Assembly: GCA_029266945.1 (NCBI GenBank)
Contig: JARIED010000005.1
Span: 1-64,000, forward strand
DNA length: 64,000 nt
Source: Slackia sp.
Lineage (GTDB): Bacteria; Actinomycetota; Coriobacteriia; Coriobacteriales; Eggerthellaceae
Reading direction: 5' to 3'
Part shown: piece by piece, positions 54,715 through 63,533 of the stretch
Position numbering within the stretch: the stretch's first letter is position 1
Layout: each line of letters opens with the position of its first letter
Program-made: the position numbers and the translations under genes
Notes under the pieces: generated by a model
Database searches by the model: none
What the model saw: the letters and a program-made list of their open reading frames with translations, nothing else
Told to the model about the DNA's origin: nothing

Positions 54715-55454
54715 GCGACCTCCTCGCCCTCGCGCAGCGCGCGTTGCAACGCGCGCTGCCTACGATACTGTTCGTCGAGCGCGCGATACGCCTCGCACTC
54801 GCGCGGGCTGCGCGCCCTGACGCAGGCGACCGACCCTTCTTTCATGACGATGCGCTCGTGCGCCATCAGCGCGGTATGGGGATCGTGCGTTACGGCAAGC
54901 ACCAGCTTCTCGGCGCCGCAAAGCGCCGAGAGCGCTACGGCCTTGTCGATGCCCGCGTTCTCGATCTCGTCCACCAAAACGACGGGGCTGTCGCAGACCA
55001 GAGCGACGTCCGCCGTCATCAACGCGCGCGATTGACCGCCCGAAAGCAGGTTGAGCTTCGATTCTTTGAGCACGCGCTCGGGCGTGATTTCGTTAGCAAG
55101 CGCCACCACGTCGTCGACGTGAACCTCTTTGCCGCGGCAGCGCGCATGCATAGCGACGAACTGCTCGACGGTCGCATCGAGCACGAACCGCATATTCTGG
55201 CCAAGATGCGCTATGGACGACCGCTCGAACGCCGAACGCTCGGCGTAGTCGAGTTCCTTGCCGTCCACCAGCACCTTTCGCCTCGTAGGCGAATCGCCCA
55301 CGCAAAGCTGCTCGATATCTTTGACGAACCGGCTCTTTCCCGACCCGGTATTGCCGACGATCGCATACATCTTGCCCATTTCAAGCTCGATCGATCCGAA
55401 GTTCTCGGCACGGCCGCGCTTGTCGGTACCGGCCATGACGGTGATAGACCTCAT
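54711..55454 (-). CDS. Lone ABC-type ATPase (trio component 2)
   Basis: 247 aa from the ATG at 55454, which overlaps the GTPase stop (ATGA); GAGGAGG lies 8 bases upstream. Walker A VGNTGSGKSRFVKDI, signature LLSGGQSRALM, Walker B SPVVLVDEIENAGID and switch His VTHDPHTALMAHERIV are intact. The D-loop region ENAGID departs from SGLD of importers. No permease gene belongs to this operon, and the ATPase begins with SITVMAGTDKRGRAENFGS. It may work as a soluble energy module with the GTPase, or share the neighbouring Tau-type permease, though that one has its own ATPase. Confidence 0.85.
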   Translation of the reverse strand: MRSITVMAGTDKRGRAENFGSIELEMGKMYAIVGNTGSGKSRFVKDIEQLCVGDSPTRRKVLVDGKELDYAERSAFERSSIAHLGQNMRFVLDATVEQFVAMHARCRGKEVHVDDVVALANEITPERVLKESKLNLLSGGQSRALMTADVALVCDSPVVLVDEIENAGIDKAVALSALCGAEKLVLAVTHDPHTALMAHERIVMKEGSVACVRARSPRECEAYRALDEQYRRQRALQRALREGEEVA

Positions 55455-56152
55455 CGTGCAGCCTCCTCGAATTCCATTTTCCCTACGACGCCCTGCTGGA
55501 ACGCCGAGCCGACGCGGCATTCCCCGACGCAATACGAGCACACGCCCGCAGGCATCGCGTGACGCAATACGTCGCCTTCGTACGTCCCGACGGCAGGCGC
55601 CGCCTCGATGTAGCGGGAAAGCGCCTGAACGCCGTAGCCCGCCAAAGCGTCGACCGCGAATACTTCGGCCCCGGGATTCACATCGGCCACGGCGCGACAC
55701 ACGATTTCACGCTCTGCCTGAGAAATCATGTCGACCTTCGTCAATACGACGAAATCGGCCTGCGAAAGCATCGGCCCCAGATGGCCGGGCGCCTTGCAGC
55801 TCGCCGTGGCATCGACCACGCATCCGGCGACCATCGACCGCGTAGCGGGCGAGCAACGATTGCAAAGGCCCGCCGTCTCGACGAACAGCACGTCGCTTCC
55901 CTGGCCATCGGCCCACGACCATATCTCGGGAATGTTCGACACGAGATAATGATCGGGGCATATATCGGCGCTGATGCCGGCAACCGTCGGCACGCCGAGC
56001 GCACGAAACGTCTCTTTGTCCTCGTCGGAAACGCAATCGATCTTGCATACCGCCGAAGCCAATCCCCTTTCACGCAGACAATCGACCACCCACGAAAGAA
56101 CCGCGGTTTTGCCGACGGCCGACGAACCGCTGAAAAGAACGATTTTGCGCAT
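55451..56152 (-). CDS. G3E-type (CobW/HypB/UreG-like) GTPase with Cys clusters (trio component 1)
   Basis: 233 aa from the ATG at 56152, with GAGG 5 bases upstream. The P-loop is FSGSSAVGKTAVLSWVV; VCKIDCVSDEDKETFRALGVP, VLFVETAGLCNRCSP and VVLTKVDMIS are switch and guanine-base motifs (TKVD for NKxD). This order fits metallochaperone GTPases of the HypB/UreG/CobW group. Cys sets: KIDC, LCNRC, and near the C-terminus GVCSYCVGECRVG. First gene of the trio, preceded by a structured leader. Metal insertion into an enzyme is the most likely theme; the client is not in the window. Confidence 0.85.
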   Translation of the reverse strand: MRKIVLFSGSSAVGKTAVLSWVVDCLRERGLASAVCKIDCVSDEDKETFRALGVPTVAGISADICPDHYLVSNIPEIWSWADGQGSDVLFVETAGLCNRCSPATRSMVAGCVVDATASCKAPGHLGPMLSQADFVVLTKVDMISQAEREIVCRAVADVNPGAEVFAVDALAGYGVQALSRYIEAAPAVGTYEGDVLRHAMPAGVCSYCVGECRVGSAFQQGVVGKMEFEEAAR

Positions 56153-56178
56153 AAGCGCCTCACTCTCGTTTTCCGTAC

Positions 56179-56244
56179 GCCGCAAAATATGCGCCCGACG
56201 GCATATCTTGCGGCCCTCTCCGCATTCGCCCAGCATCGCCGCAA
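56179..56244 (-). promoter_or_regulatory. Leader RNA with mutually exclusive hairpins before the GTPase gene
   Basis: On the minus strand three segments occur in order: TTGCGGC (56244-56238), GCCGCAAGATATGC (56214-56201) and GCATATTTTGCGGC (56192-56179). Segment 2 can pair with segment 1 over 7 bp or with segment 3 over 13 of 14 bp with an 8-base loop. Segment 3 ends about 26 bases before the GTPase ATG. Such a choice is the plan of riboswitches and attenuators. I cannot match it to a known class. Confidence 0.55.
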
Positions 56245-56289
56245 GGACCTTTCCCGTCAGTCCCGAATGGGACGAAATGGTAAAAAAGT

Positions 56290-56319
56290 TTCACTAAGCT
56301 AACACTTCTCGCGTACAAT
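56290..56319 (+). promoter_or_regulatory. Promoter of the Crp/Fnr-type gene
   Basis: TTCACT, 18 bp, TACAAT on the plus strand, about 38 bp before the GTG start at 56358. Confidence 0.55.
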
Positions 56320-56357
56320 GCAGCTGCAAAACAGACACGAAGAAAGGAGGAAGCCTC

Positions 56358-57014
56358 GTGGATCGAGCCACCGCTCGCGCCATACACGCATCGCCGCTAT
56401 TCGCGGGAACCCATTTCGACGAATCGGCTATTCGGACCGAGACGCTTCGCAAGGGACGCCTGCTCGATGACATGCGAGGGTCGTGCGCCTGCGTCGGCCT
56501 GGTCGTCGAAGGAGCGATCGACGTATACAGCGTCGCCGCCGACGGCTTCGAGGTCAAATTGGCGGAACTGGGCATCGGGGATTCATTCGGCATCTGCAAC
56601 CTCTGCTCGGAACGCGCCTTGCCGACGGTCCTTCGCTGCCGCACCGCCTGCCGCGTCATGCTCGTGCCGAAGGCTCGATTCATGGCCATGATGGAATCCG
56701 ATGCGGAGCTGGCGCTGCGTTACGCACGCGTCTGCAACGAAAAGATCGCATTCCTGATCGGGCGCATCGAAGAGCTCGCGCAAGCCACATCCGCCGTGAA
56801 ACTCGAAACCTACCTTTGCGAACATGCCGACGAAAACGGCATCGTCCGCATCGAAGGAACGCGCGACGACCTGGCCCGCTATCTCGGTATTAGCCGTTCC
56901 GCGCTTTTCAGGCAGATCGCGAGGCTGAAAGAAGAGGGAGTGGTATGCTCGCACGGCCGCGCGCTGCGTCTATGCCGCGCGCCCCGCCTGCCACGATCGA
57001 ACGAGGCGCACTGA
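56358..57014 (+). CDS. Crp/Fnr-family regulator, Cys-rich
   Basis: 218 aa; the GTG start has AAAGGAGG 7 bases upstream. The N-terminal half is a cyclic-nucleotide-type beta barrel (GLVVEGAIDVYSVAADGFEVKLAELGIGDSFGICNLCSE), followed by a long helix and a C-terminal helix-turn-helix (TRDDLARYLGISRSALFRQIARLKEEGVV). It has about ten Cys, including SCACVG, GICNLCSE and RCRTAC, far more than typical Crp, so a metal or redox sensor is plausible. Divergent from the trio and followed at 76 bp by the importer; it probably controls both. Confidence 0.9.
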   Translation: MDRATARAIHASPLFAGTHFDESAIRTETLRKGRLLDDMRGSCACVGLVVEGAIDVYSVAADGFEVKLAELGIGDSFGICNLCSERALPTVLRCRTACRVMLVPKARFMAMMESDAELALRYARVCNEKIAFLIGRIEELAQATSAVKLETYLCEHADENGIVRIEGTRDDLARYLGISRSALFRQIARLKEEGVVCSHGRALRLCRAPRLPRSNEAH

Positions 57015-57020
57015 CACGAT

Positions 57021-57046
57021 GCGGGCCTACGGCCCGTCTGCCTTTT
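57021..57046 (+). terminator. Hairpin after the Crp/Fnr gene
   Basis: GCGGGCC-TAC-GGCCCGT followed by CTGCCTTTT, directly after the stop codon. Confidence 0.65.
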
Positions 57047-57089
57047 CGACGCGACTGCGCGCCGTCTATTCACTGAAAGGAAATCGTCC

Positions 57090-58115
57090 ATGAACAAAAA
57101 ACTCGTCGCGCTTCTGCTCGCAGGAGCGCTCGCGCTTGCAGCCCTCGCAGGCTGCAGCACGCAGGCCGCCGACCAGGGCCCGGCACAACCCGAAAGCCAG
57201 GCGCCCGCCGAATCGGCCGTCGTCAACGCCGCAGCATTGAAAGGCCCCACCGCCATGGGACTCGTCGGCTTCATGAACGACGCCGAAACAGGCGTCGCCT
57301 CCGATAACGACTACCGATTCTCCATCGCGGCATCGCCTGACGAGCTGGCGCCGCAAATCGCCCAAGGCGCGCTCGATATAGCCTGCGTTCCCGCAAACCT
57401 GGCATCGGTGCTCTACAACAACACCGACGGCGGCATCCGCGTCCTGGCCCTCAACACGCTCGGCGTGCTGTATATTTGCGACCGCAACGAATCGATCGGA
57501 AGCGTTGCCGACCTTGCAGGAAAGACCATCTACGCAAGCGGCAAGGGGTCCACGCCCGAATACGCCCTCAACTACATCCTCGAAGGAAACGGCCTGACCC
57601 CGGGCGTCGACGTGACGATCGAATGGAAGAGCGAGCATGCGGAATGCGTGGCCGCCATGGCGCAGGACGAAAACGCCATCGCCTTGCTGCCGCAGCCCTT
57701 CGTCTCCGCCGCCCAGCTGAAAGACGAATCCATCCGCATCGCGCTCGATCTGACCGAAGAATGGGACGCCCTGCAGTCCGGCGCGAATGAAAGCTCGCTG
57801 ATCACCGGCGTCGTGGTTGCACGCGCGGCGTTCGTCGACGAGCATCCCGAAGCCGTCGCGGCCTTCATGCGGCACTACCGCGACTCCGTCGCGTTCGTCA
57901 ACGACGACGTGCAAGGAGCAGCGGAACTGGTCGGCTCATACGACATCGTGCCCGCCCCCGTGGCGCAGAAAGCCATCCCCGCCTGCAACATCGTCTGCAT
58001 CGAAGGCGACGATATGAAAACCCGTCTTTCCAGCTACCTCGAAGTGCTCTTCGAGCAGAACCCCAAAGCCGTCGGCGGCGCGCTGCCGAACGACGATTTC
58101 TATTACGCGGCCTAA
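57090..58115 (+). CDS. NMT1/TauA-like substrate-binding lipoprotein
   Basis: 341 aa. The signal peptide ends in a lipobox (LAALAGCST). After a Pro/Ala/Glu-rich linker the body reads GALDIACVPANLASVLYNN, VLALNTLGVLYICDRNESIGSVADLAGKTIYASGKGSTPEYALNYILEGNGL and AIALLPQPFVSAAQ, the NMT1/ABC nitrate-sulfonate-type binding fold. GAAAGGAAA lies 6 bases before the ATG. It is followed by a TauC-type permease and TauB-type ATPase. The substrate is unknown; this class takes sulfonates, thiamine precursors, aromatic acids and others. Confidence 0.9.
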   Translation: MNKKLVALLLAGALALAALAGCSTQAADQGPAQPESQAPAESAVVNAAALKGPTAMGLVGFMNDAETGVASDNDYRFSIAASPDELAPQIAQGALDIACVPANLASVLYNNTDGGIRVLALNTLGVLYICDRNESIGSVADLAGKTIYASGKGSTPEYALNYILEGNGLTPGVDVTIEWKSEHAECVAAMAQDENAIALLPQPFVSAAQLKDESIRIALDLTEEWDALQSGANESSLITGVVVARAAFVDEHPEAVAAFMRHYRDSVAFVNDDVQGAAELVGSYDIVPAPVAQKAIPACNIVCIEGDDMKTRLSSYLEVLFEQNPKAVGGALPNDDFYYAA

Positions 58116-58212
58116 CAACGCAGGCTCGAACGGACGGACGGCTTCGGGCCGCCGGCCGTCACGGAAACGACATGCGGCCGTCGGATTCCCGCCCGTTTAA
58201 GAAAGGAGGGGC

Positions 58213-58989
58213 ATGAGCGCCCAAACATCCCGATCGCGCCTGAAAGCGTGGGCACATCGGCTCTGGCCCGTGGCATTCTGGCTTGCCGTGTGGCATATCG
58301 CCAGCGTAGCCGTGGGGCACGACATCCTGCTCGTATCCCCTCTCGATGCGGGCGAGCGCCTCGTCGAGCTGGCAAGGGAGGGCGACTTCTGGCTCTCGAT
58401 CGGGCTTTCGCTTTCCCGCATCGCCGCAGGCTTCGCCTCGGCCCTGACGGCAGGCACCCTCTTGGCCGCCGCATCGGCGCGCCTGCCCCTCGTGCGCGAA
58501 TTGCTCGCGCCCCTCGTGACCACGATCAAATCGGTTCCCGTGGCATCGTTCGTCATCTTGATTTTGATCTGGGTTTCGTCCGACCGACTTTCGGTGGCCA
58601 TTTCGTTTCTGATGGTGTTCCCCATCGTCTACACCACGATGCTCGAGGGCATCGAGCGGACCGACTCCGACCTGCTCGAGATGGCAGACGTCTTCGAGGT
58701 CGGCCGTCTCGACCGCCTGCGCTTCATCTACGTCTCGCAGGTGCTGCCCTACTTCCAAGCCGCCTGCTCGCTCTCGCTCGGCATGTGCTGGAAAGCGGGC
58801 ATCGCCGCCGAAGTGATCGGCCTTCCTGCCGCATCGATCGGCGAGCATCTCTACGAAGCGAAGGTCTATCTGGCCACATCCGACCTGTTCGCCTGGACGT
58901 TCGTGATCATCTGCATCAGCATCGCAGGCGAAGCGCTGTTCACCAAGCTCGTCGCGACCGTCGTACGCGCGATCGAACGAACGTTGTAA
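58213..58989 (+). CDS. TauC/SsuC-type ABC permease
   Basis: 258 aa with six membrane segments. VSPLDAGERLVELAREGDFWLSIGLSLSRIAAGFASALTAGTLLA and the EAA-loop region DLLEMADVFEVGRLDRLRFIYVSQVLPYF show the binding-protein-dependent permease fold. AAAGGAGG lies 4 bases before the ATG. The 97-bp gap after the binding protein holds a GC-rich hairpin (GACGGCTTCGGGCCGCCGGCCGTC region), perhaps to lower expression of the permease. Confidence 0.92.
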   Translation: MSAQTSRSRLKAWAHRLWPVAFWLAVWHIASVAVGHDILLVSPLDAGERLVELAREGDFWLSIGLSLSRIAAGFASALTAGTLLAAASARLPLVRELLAPLVTTIKSVPVASFVILILIWVSSDRLSVAISFLMVFPIVYTTMLEGIERTDSDLLEMADVFEVGRLDRLRFIYVSQVLPYFQAACSLSLGMCWKAGIAAEVIGLPAASIGEHLYEAKVYLATSDLFAWTFVIICISIAGEALFTKLVATVVRAIERTL

Positions 58990-59039
58990 ACACGGACGGC
59001 GCCCCGCGCAGGGACGCCGTCGATACGAAAGGAGGCGCT

Positions 59040-59711
59040 ATGGACGAACGCCGTCTTCGCGAAACGCCGCGGCAAGCGTGCACCGAAGGCGCCGTGGCGC
59101 TTGAGCACGTCGCCAAGCGCTACGGCGAGCACATCGTGTTCGACGATGCGAACGCTTCCTTCGCCCACGGACGCATCCATGCGATCATGGGCGCGTCAGG
59201 CCAAGGAAAAACCACGCTCCTGCGCCTGGTCGCAGGCTTGGAGCAGCCCGACGAAGGACTCATCGAAGGCATGGCGGGCCTACGCCGCGCCGCCGTGTTC
59301 CAAGAAGACCGCCTCTGCGAGAACCTCAGCGTGGCAGCGAACGTACGCATGCCCCACCCCGGCCTGAAAGGCGCCGAAAAACAGGCATTTCTCGAGCGCT
59401 GCGAGGCGTTGCTGGCCGCCATGGCCATACCCGGCTGCCTGGCGCGACCGGTACACGAACTCTCGGGCGGCATGAAACGGCGCGTGGCGATCGCGCGGGC
59501 CGTCATGGCCGAAGCAGACGTGCTGTTTTTCGACGAACCGCTTAAAGGGCTCGATCCCGCGGGGTCTGCGTTGGTCTTGAAGGCGATCGACCCGCTTCTC
59601 GACGGCAAGACGGTCTTTTGGTCGACGCATCGCGAAGAAGAGCTCGCACTGCTCGGCCGGCCGACGCTGCTGCGTATCGAGGACCTGAAACGAAACGGCG
59701 CCGAGGCCTGA
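59040..59711 (+). CDS. TauB/SsuB-type ABC ATPase
   Basis: 223 aa from the ATG at 59040, with AAAGGAGG 5 bases before it; the longer track ORF is in a shadow frame upstream. Walker A GASGQGKTTLLRLVAGLEQPDEG, Q-loop AAVFQEDRLCENLSVAANV, signature LSGGMKRRVAIARAV, Walker B VLFFDEPLKGLD and switch His WSTHREEE. The Q-loop and ENLSV text is typical of the sulfonate/nitrate importer ATPases. Last gene of the importer, 21 bp before the converging nrdB. Confidence 0.94.
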   Translation: MDERRLRETPRQACTEGAVALEHVAKRYGEHIVFDDANASFAHGRIHAIMGASGQGKTTLLRLVAGLEQPDEGLIEGMAGLRRAAVFQEDRLCENLSVAANVRMPHPGLKGAEKQAFLERCEALLAAMAIPGCLARPVHELSGGMKRRVAIARAVMAEADVLFFDEPLKGLDPAGSALVLKAIDPLLDGKTVFWSTHREEELALLGRPTLLRIEDLKRNGAEA

Positions 59712-59732
59712 GCCCCGGCGCCGTCGCGCATC

Positions 59733-60791
59733 CTACAGGTCGTCGACCAAGGCGGTCGACTTGGCATATGCGGTCGATTTCGCCTCGAAGAAGTCGGTCT
59801 TGACCATGTTGGCGTTGGAGTACTGCGACACCCAGCGCATGTTCTCGGGCTCCTGCACGTTGTCGGGGAACAGCGGCTCGTAGCCCAGGCTCGTCCAGCG
59901 CTGGTTGCCCAGATAGCGGATGTAATCGGTCACCATATCCTTCGTCAGGCCGGGAATGTCGTCGCCGATGACGTAATGACCCCAGGCGATTTCCTGACGC
60001 ACGCCCTCTTCCAACATGGCACGCAGCTCGGCCACGTTCTCGTCCACGAACAGCGACGGTTCTTCCTTCTGCAGCTCCAGGATGATGTTGCGGAACAGCC
60101 ACAGATGCGTGTTCTCGTCGCGGTTGATGTAGCGAATCTCCTGCGCCGAGCCCGGCATCTTGCCGTTACGGGCCAGGTTGTAGAAGAACATGAATCCGGA
60201 ATAGAAGTACACGCCTTCCAGAATGAAGTTCGCCATCATCACCTTGAGCAGCGTGAACGGGTGCTTGTCGCGCTGGAACTCGTTGTACAGGTCGCCGATG
60301 AACGTGTTACGCGCAAGCAAGCGCTCGTCGGTGCGCCACTGGTACAGGATGTCGTTGCGCTGATCGGGCGAGCAGATCGTGTCGAGCATGTAGCTGTAGC
60401 TCTGCGAATGCACGCACTCCTGGAACGTCTGGATGTTAAGGCACAGGTTCACCTCGTTGGCCGTGATGTACTCGCCGATGGCAGGCAGGTTGGCCGACTG
60501 GATCGAATCCAGGAACACGAGGAAGGACAAGATCTTGTCGTACGCGGTGCGCTCGGCGGGATCGAGGTGCGGATAATCCTTCACGTCCTGGCCCAGGTTG
60601 ATTTCCTCGGGGATCCAGAAGTTGTTCATGGCCTGGCGGTACCAGTCGGAAACCCAGGGGTACTTCATGTTGTTGAAGTCGTTGAGGTTGGTGGTGTTGC
60701 CGCCGATCATGCGGCGCTCGCGCACATCGACATCGCCCTGCGGATTGAACAGGGGTTTCTTCATCAACGATTCGTTCGGTTCTATGGTCAT
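59733..60791 (-). CDS. nrdB: Ribonucleotide reductase class I, beta subunit
   Basis: Holds the diiron-tyrosyl radical cofactor. 352 aa. Metal ligands and radical Tyr can be placed: Asp in LVFLDSIQ, Glu and His in FQECVHSQSYSYML with the Tyr four residues after the His, Glu in NFILEGVYFYSGF, and Glu and His in INRDENTHLWLF. The C-terminal tail is short for docking to NrdA. An oxygen-dependent enzyme in an otherwise anaerobe-like gene set is worth noting; class III may exist elsewhere. 161 bp after nrdA, with a hairpin between. Confidence 0.95.
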   Translation of the reverse strand: MTIEPNESLMKKPLFNPQGDVDVRERRMIGGNTTNLNDFNNMKYPWVSDWYRQAMNNFWIPEEINLGQDVKDYPHLDPAERTAYDKILSFLVFLDSIQSANLPAIGEYITANEVNLCLNIQTFQECVHSQSYSYMLDTICSPDQRNDILYQWRTDERLLARNTFIGDLYNEFQRDKHPFTLLKVMMANFILEGVYFYSGFMFFYNLARNGKMPGSAQEIRYINRDENTHLWLFRNIILELQKEEPSLFVDENVAELRAMLEEGVRQEIAWGHYVIGDDIPGLTKDMVTDYIRYLGNQRWTSLGYEPLFPDNVQEPENMRWVSQYSNANMVKTDFFEAKSTAYAKSTALVDDL

Positions 60792-60924
60792 GGTCGTTAC
60801 CTTCTTTTCTTATCGGAGGAACGGGGCGGCGCGGGCGAGACCGCGGCTCGAACGGTCCCGGGATTTCAGGGACAGCACGAAGGGCTGAGACGGGGTGCCT
60901 GGCGGCTTTTGCAGCGTCGATCCC

Positions 60925-60952
60925 GTTGCGTCGGCCGGCAGGCCGACGCAAC
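60925..60952 (-). terminator. Perfect 12-bp hairpin directly after nrdA
   Basis: GTTGCGTCGGCC and GGCCGACGCAAC with a four-base loop, touching the nrdA stop codon. There is no T run. nrdB follows, so it may be a processing or stabilising hairpin that sets nrdA and nrdB levels. Confidence 0.6.
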
Positions 60953-63466
60953 CTAAGACGAGCAGCTTTCGCACTCTTCCACTTCGAGCGATTTGCTGCG
61001 CACGTAGTAGACCGTCTTCACGCCGCATTTCCACGCCTCATGATACAAGTCGAACACCTGGCGCATCGTGTAGTCGTTCGTGATGTAGAGATTCATCGAC
61101 TGCGCCTGGTCCACGTGGCGCTGGCGGACGCCCGACGCGCGCACGCTCCACGTCTGGTCGATCAGATGCGCGGGCTTGTACAGCCAATACGTCGCAGGCG
61201 ACAACTCGGGTGCGACGCGCGGCAGCATGCCTCCCTTCTTCTCTTCCAGGAAGAAACGGCGCATGATCGGATCGACGCCGGGCGTGGTGCCCGAAAGGAT
61301 GCTCGTCGAAGACGTCGGCGCCACGGCCATGAGATACGCGTTGCGCATGCCGGCGGCGGCTTTCGCGCGCACGCTTCCCCACGCATCGGACACGTAGCCG
61401 CGCTTGTCGAAGTAGGCGCCCGTCTGCCAGTCGCTTCCCTCGAACACCTGATACGACCCCTTCTCGGCGGCCAGGTCGGCCGAAGCCTCCACGGCGCAGC
61501 GGTTGATGCGCTCGAACACCTCGTCGGCGAAGGCCAGATGCTCCTCGGATTCCCAGCGGATGCCGCGCGTGGCCAGCATATGGTGGTATCCCGAAACGCC
61601 CAGGCCGATCGAGCGATAGCGCTTGTTCGTGATGCGAGCGTACTCGAGCGCGTAGAAATTCAGGTCGATCACGTTATCGAGCGCGCGAACCGCCGTGCGT
61701 ACCACGTCGCGCATGGCGTCCTCGTCTTCGACCGGCAGCCTTCCAAGCGAAAGGCTTGCCAGGTTGCACACCACGAAGTCGCCGGGGCGGGTGGTGGAAA
61801 CCACCACGGTATCGCCCTCCGACGTACGGGTTTCCACCGAAACGCTTTCGACGGGCGCCATGTTCTGCGCGATTTCGGTGCACAGGTTGCTGCAATAGAT
61901 GATGCCCGCCTGCGGGTTGGGGTTGGCGCGGTTGACGATGTCGCGGTTGAACGTGAAGGGCGTGCCCGTCTCGACCGCGCTCTTGAGCATCAGGCGCACG
62001 ATGTCTTTAATCGTCATGGTGCGCTTCGGAATGCGCGGGTCGGCCACGCAGTCGAGATAGCGCTTCTCCCATTCTTCGCCGAAATAGTCCTCGAGCGCGT
62101 ATCCTTTCACGGTCAGGATGTCGTGCGGACACATGAGGTGCCAGTCCTGGTTCATATCCTGGCCTGCCATACGCCAGAACAAATCCGGATAGCACACGGC
62201 CGGAAACACGTCGTGGGCCTTCATACGATCGTCGCCGTTGTTGGTGCGCAGCTGTAGGAATTCCGGCAGGTCTTTATGCCAGGCGTCCAGATACACCGCC
62301 GCCGCGCCCGCGCGCATGCCCAGCTGGTCGACGGCCACCGCCGTGTCGTTGATGATGCGGATCCAGCGGATGACGCCGCCCGCCGCGCCTTCGAAACCAC
62401 GGATGGTGCCGCCCGTGGCGCGCACTTTGCCCAAGTACATGCCCATGCCGCCGCCGAACTTGCTCACCTGCGCGAAATTATCGATGCTGCGATAGATGCC
62501 TTCGAGGCTGTCGGGCACCGTGTCGATGAAGCAGCTGGACAGCTGATGATGCGGCTTGCGCGCATTCGACATCGTAGGCGTCGCCATGGTCACCTCGAGC
62601 TTGGAGAGCATATCGTAGAAGCGATGCACCCAGCCCATGCGGTCGTTTTCCTCGTCCATGGCCAGATGCAGCGCGATGCCCAGAAACATTTCCTGCGGGC
62701 TTTCGATCGCCACATGCTGGCGCGTGGTGATCACATAGCGCTTGATCAGCAAGTCGAGACCCGAATAGGCGAACAGTTCGTCGCGCTCAGGCACGATGAA
62801 CGAAGCCGCCTGCTCGATTTCGGCGCGCGTGTAGCGCTGCAAAATATAGGCGCCGTACAGGTCCTGGTCGGTCAGCCAGCGCACTTTATCGTAGAAGGTG
62901 GCGATCCCGCGCGCGGCGCAGTCGACCGCAAGCATGCGACGGAACGAGAACGACAGCAGACGGGCCGCGATGAACTCCCACTGGGGCGCTTCCTGGGTGG
63001 TAAGCTCCACCGCGGCGCGCGTGAGGGCCGTCAGACGGTCATCGACCGACATGCCTGGCTTCACGAAGCTCTTGAACTTGGCGGCCAAGGCCGAAAGCGC
63101 GTAGGCGTCGTCGGAAAACTGCTTCTGGACGCGCGCCAAGCATTCGTCGAGCGAGGCCACGCCCGCCGTCGAAACGATGTCGGCACGCGCCGCGCGCAAG
63201 CGGGCGCGCTTGTCGCGATAAAGGATGTAGGCCTTCGCCTCGTCGAAATATCCCTGCTCCATCAGACTGCGCTCGACGATGTCCTGGATGCCTTCCACCG
63301 TGCGCACCTCGGCCGCGGCGATGGAGGTTTCGACCGCGGCGAGCAACGCCGACAGCTCGGCCTCCCCCGCTTCGCGGTCCGTGTCCGAAAACGCGCCTGC
63401 GATGGCCGCGACGATCTTCGAGCCGTCGTATGCCTCCGTCGCTCCGCTTCGTTTGACGATATCCAT
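60953..63466 (-). CDS. nrdA: Ribonucleotide reductase class I, alpha subunit
   Basis: Reduces ribonucleoside diphosphates to deoxyribonucleotides. 837 aa from the ATG at 63466 (MDIVKRSGATEAYDG), with AAAGGGAG 3-4 bases upstream; the track ORF is 23 codons too long. The N-terminus is an ATP-cone. The active-site Cys are in QLSSCFIDT, IIYCSNLCTEI and FVVCNLASLSLGR. The C-terminal CESCSS carries the redox pair that is re-reduced by thioredoxin. A 9-bp-arm palindrome lies 68 bp before the start. Confidence 0.96.
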   Translation of the reverse strand: MDIVKRSGATEAYDGSKIVAAIAGAFSDTDREAGEAELSALLAAVETSIAAAEVRTVEGIQDIVERSLMEQGYFDEAKAYILYRDKRARLRAARADIVSTAGVASLDECLARVQKQFSDDAYALSALAAKFKSFVKPGMSVDDRLTALTRAAVELTTQEAPQWEFIAARLLSFSFRRMLAVDCAARGIATFYDKVRWLTDQDLYGAYILQRYTRAEIEQAASFIVPERDELFAYSGLDLLIKRYVITTRQHVAIESPQEMFLGIALHLAMDEENDRMGWVHRFYDMLSKLEVTMATPTMSNARKPHHQLSSCFIDTVPDSLEGIYRSIDNFAQVSKFGGGMGMYLGKVRATGGTIRGFEGAAGGVIRWIRIINDTAVAVDQLGMRAGAAAVYLDAWHKDLPEFLQLRTNNGDDRMKAHDVFPAVCYPDLFWRMAGQDMNQDWHLMCPHDILTVKGYALEDYFGEEWEKRYLDCVADPRIPKRTMTIKDIVRLMLKSAVETGTPFTFNRDIVNRANPNPQAGIIYCSNLCTEIAQNMAPVESVSVETRTSEGDTVVVSTTRPGDFVVCNLASLSLGRLPVEDEDAMRDVVRTAVRALDNVIDLNFYALEYARITNKRYRSIGLGVSGYHHMLATRGIRWESEEHLAFADEVFERINRCAVEASADLAAEKGSYQVFEGSDWQTGAYFDKRGYVSDAWGSVRAKAAAGMRNAYLMAVAPTSSTSILSGTTPGVDPIMRRFFLEEKKGGMLPRVAPELSPATYWLYKPAHLIDQTWSVRASGVRQRHVDQAQSMNLYITNDYTMRQVFDLYHEAWKCGVKTVYYVRSKSLEVEECESCSS

Positions 63467-63533
63467 GTGTGCTCCCTTTCCGGCGCGAAACGCATGGCGG
63501 TCCGTTCCCCCTCCATGCGCCCCGTGCGGGCTC

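Noticed and set aside
60434-60956. Possible gene in the nrdA-nrdB gap
   Set aside because: Only shadow frames of nrdB; the 161-bp gap holds the hairpin and the nrdB ribosome site.
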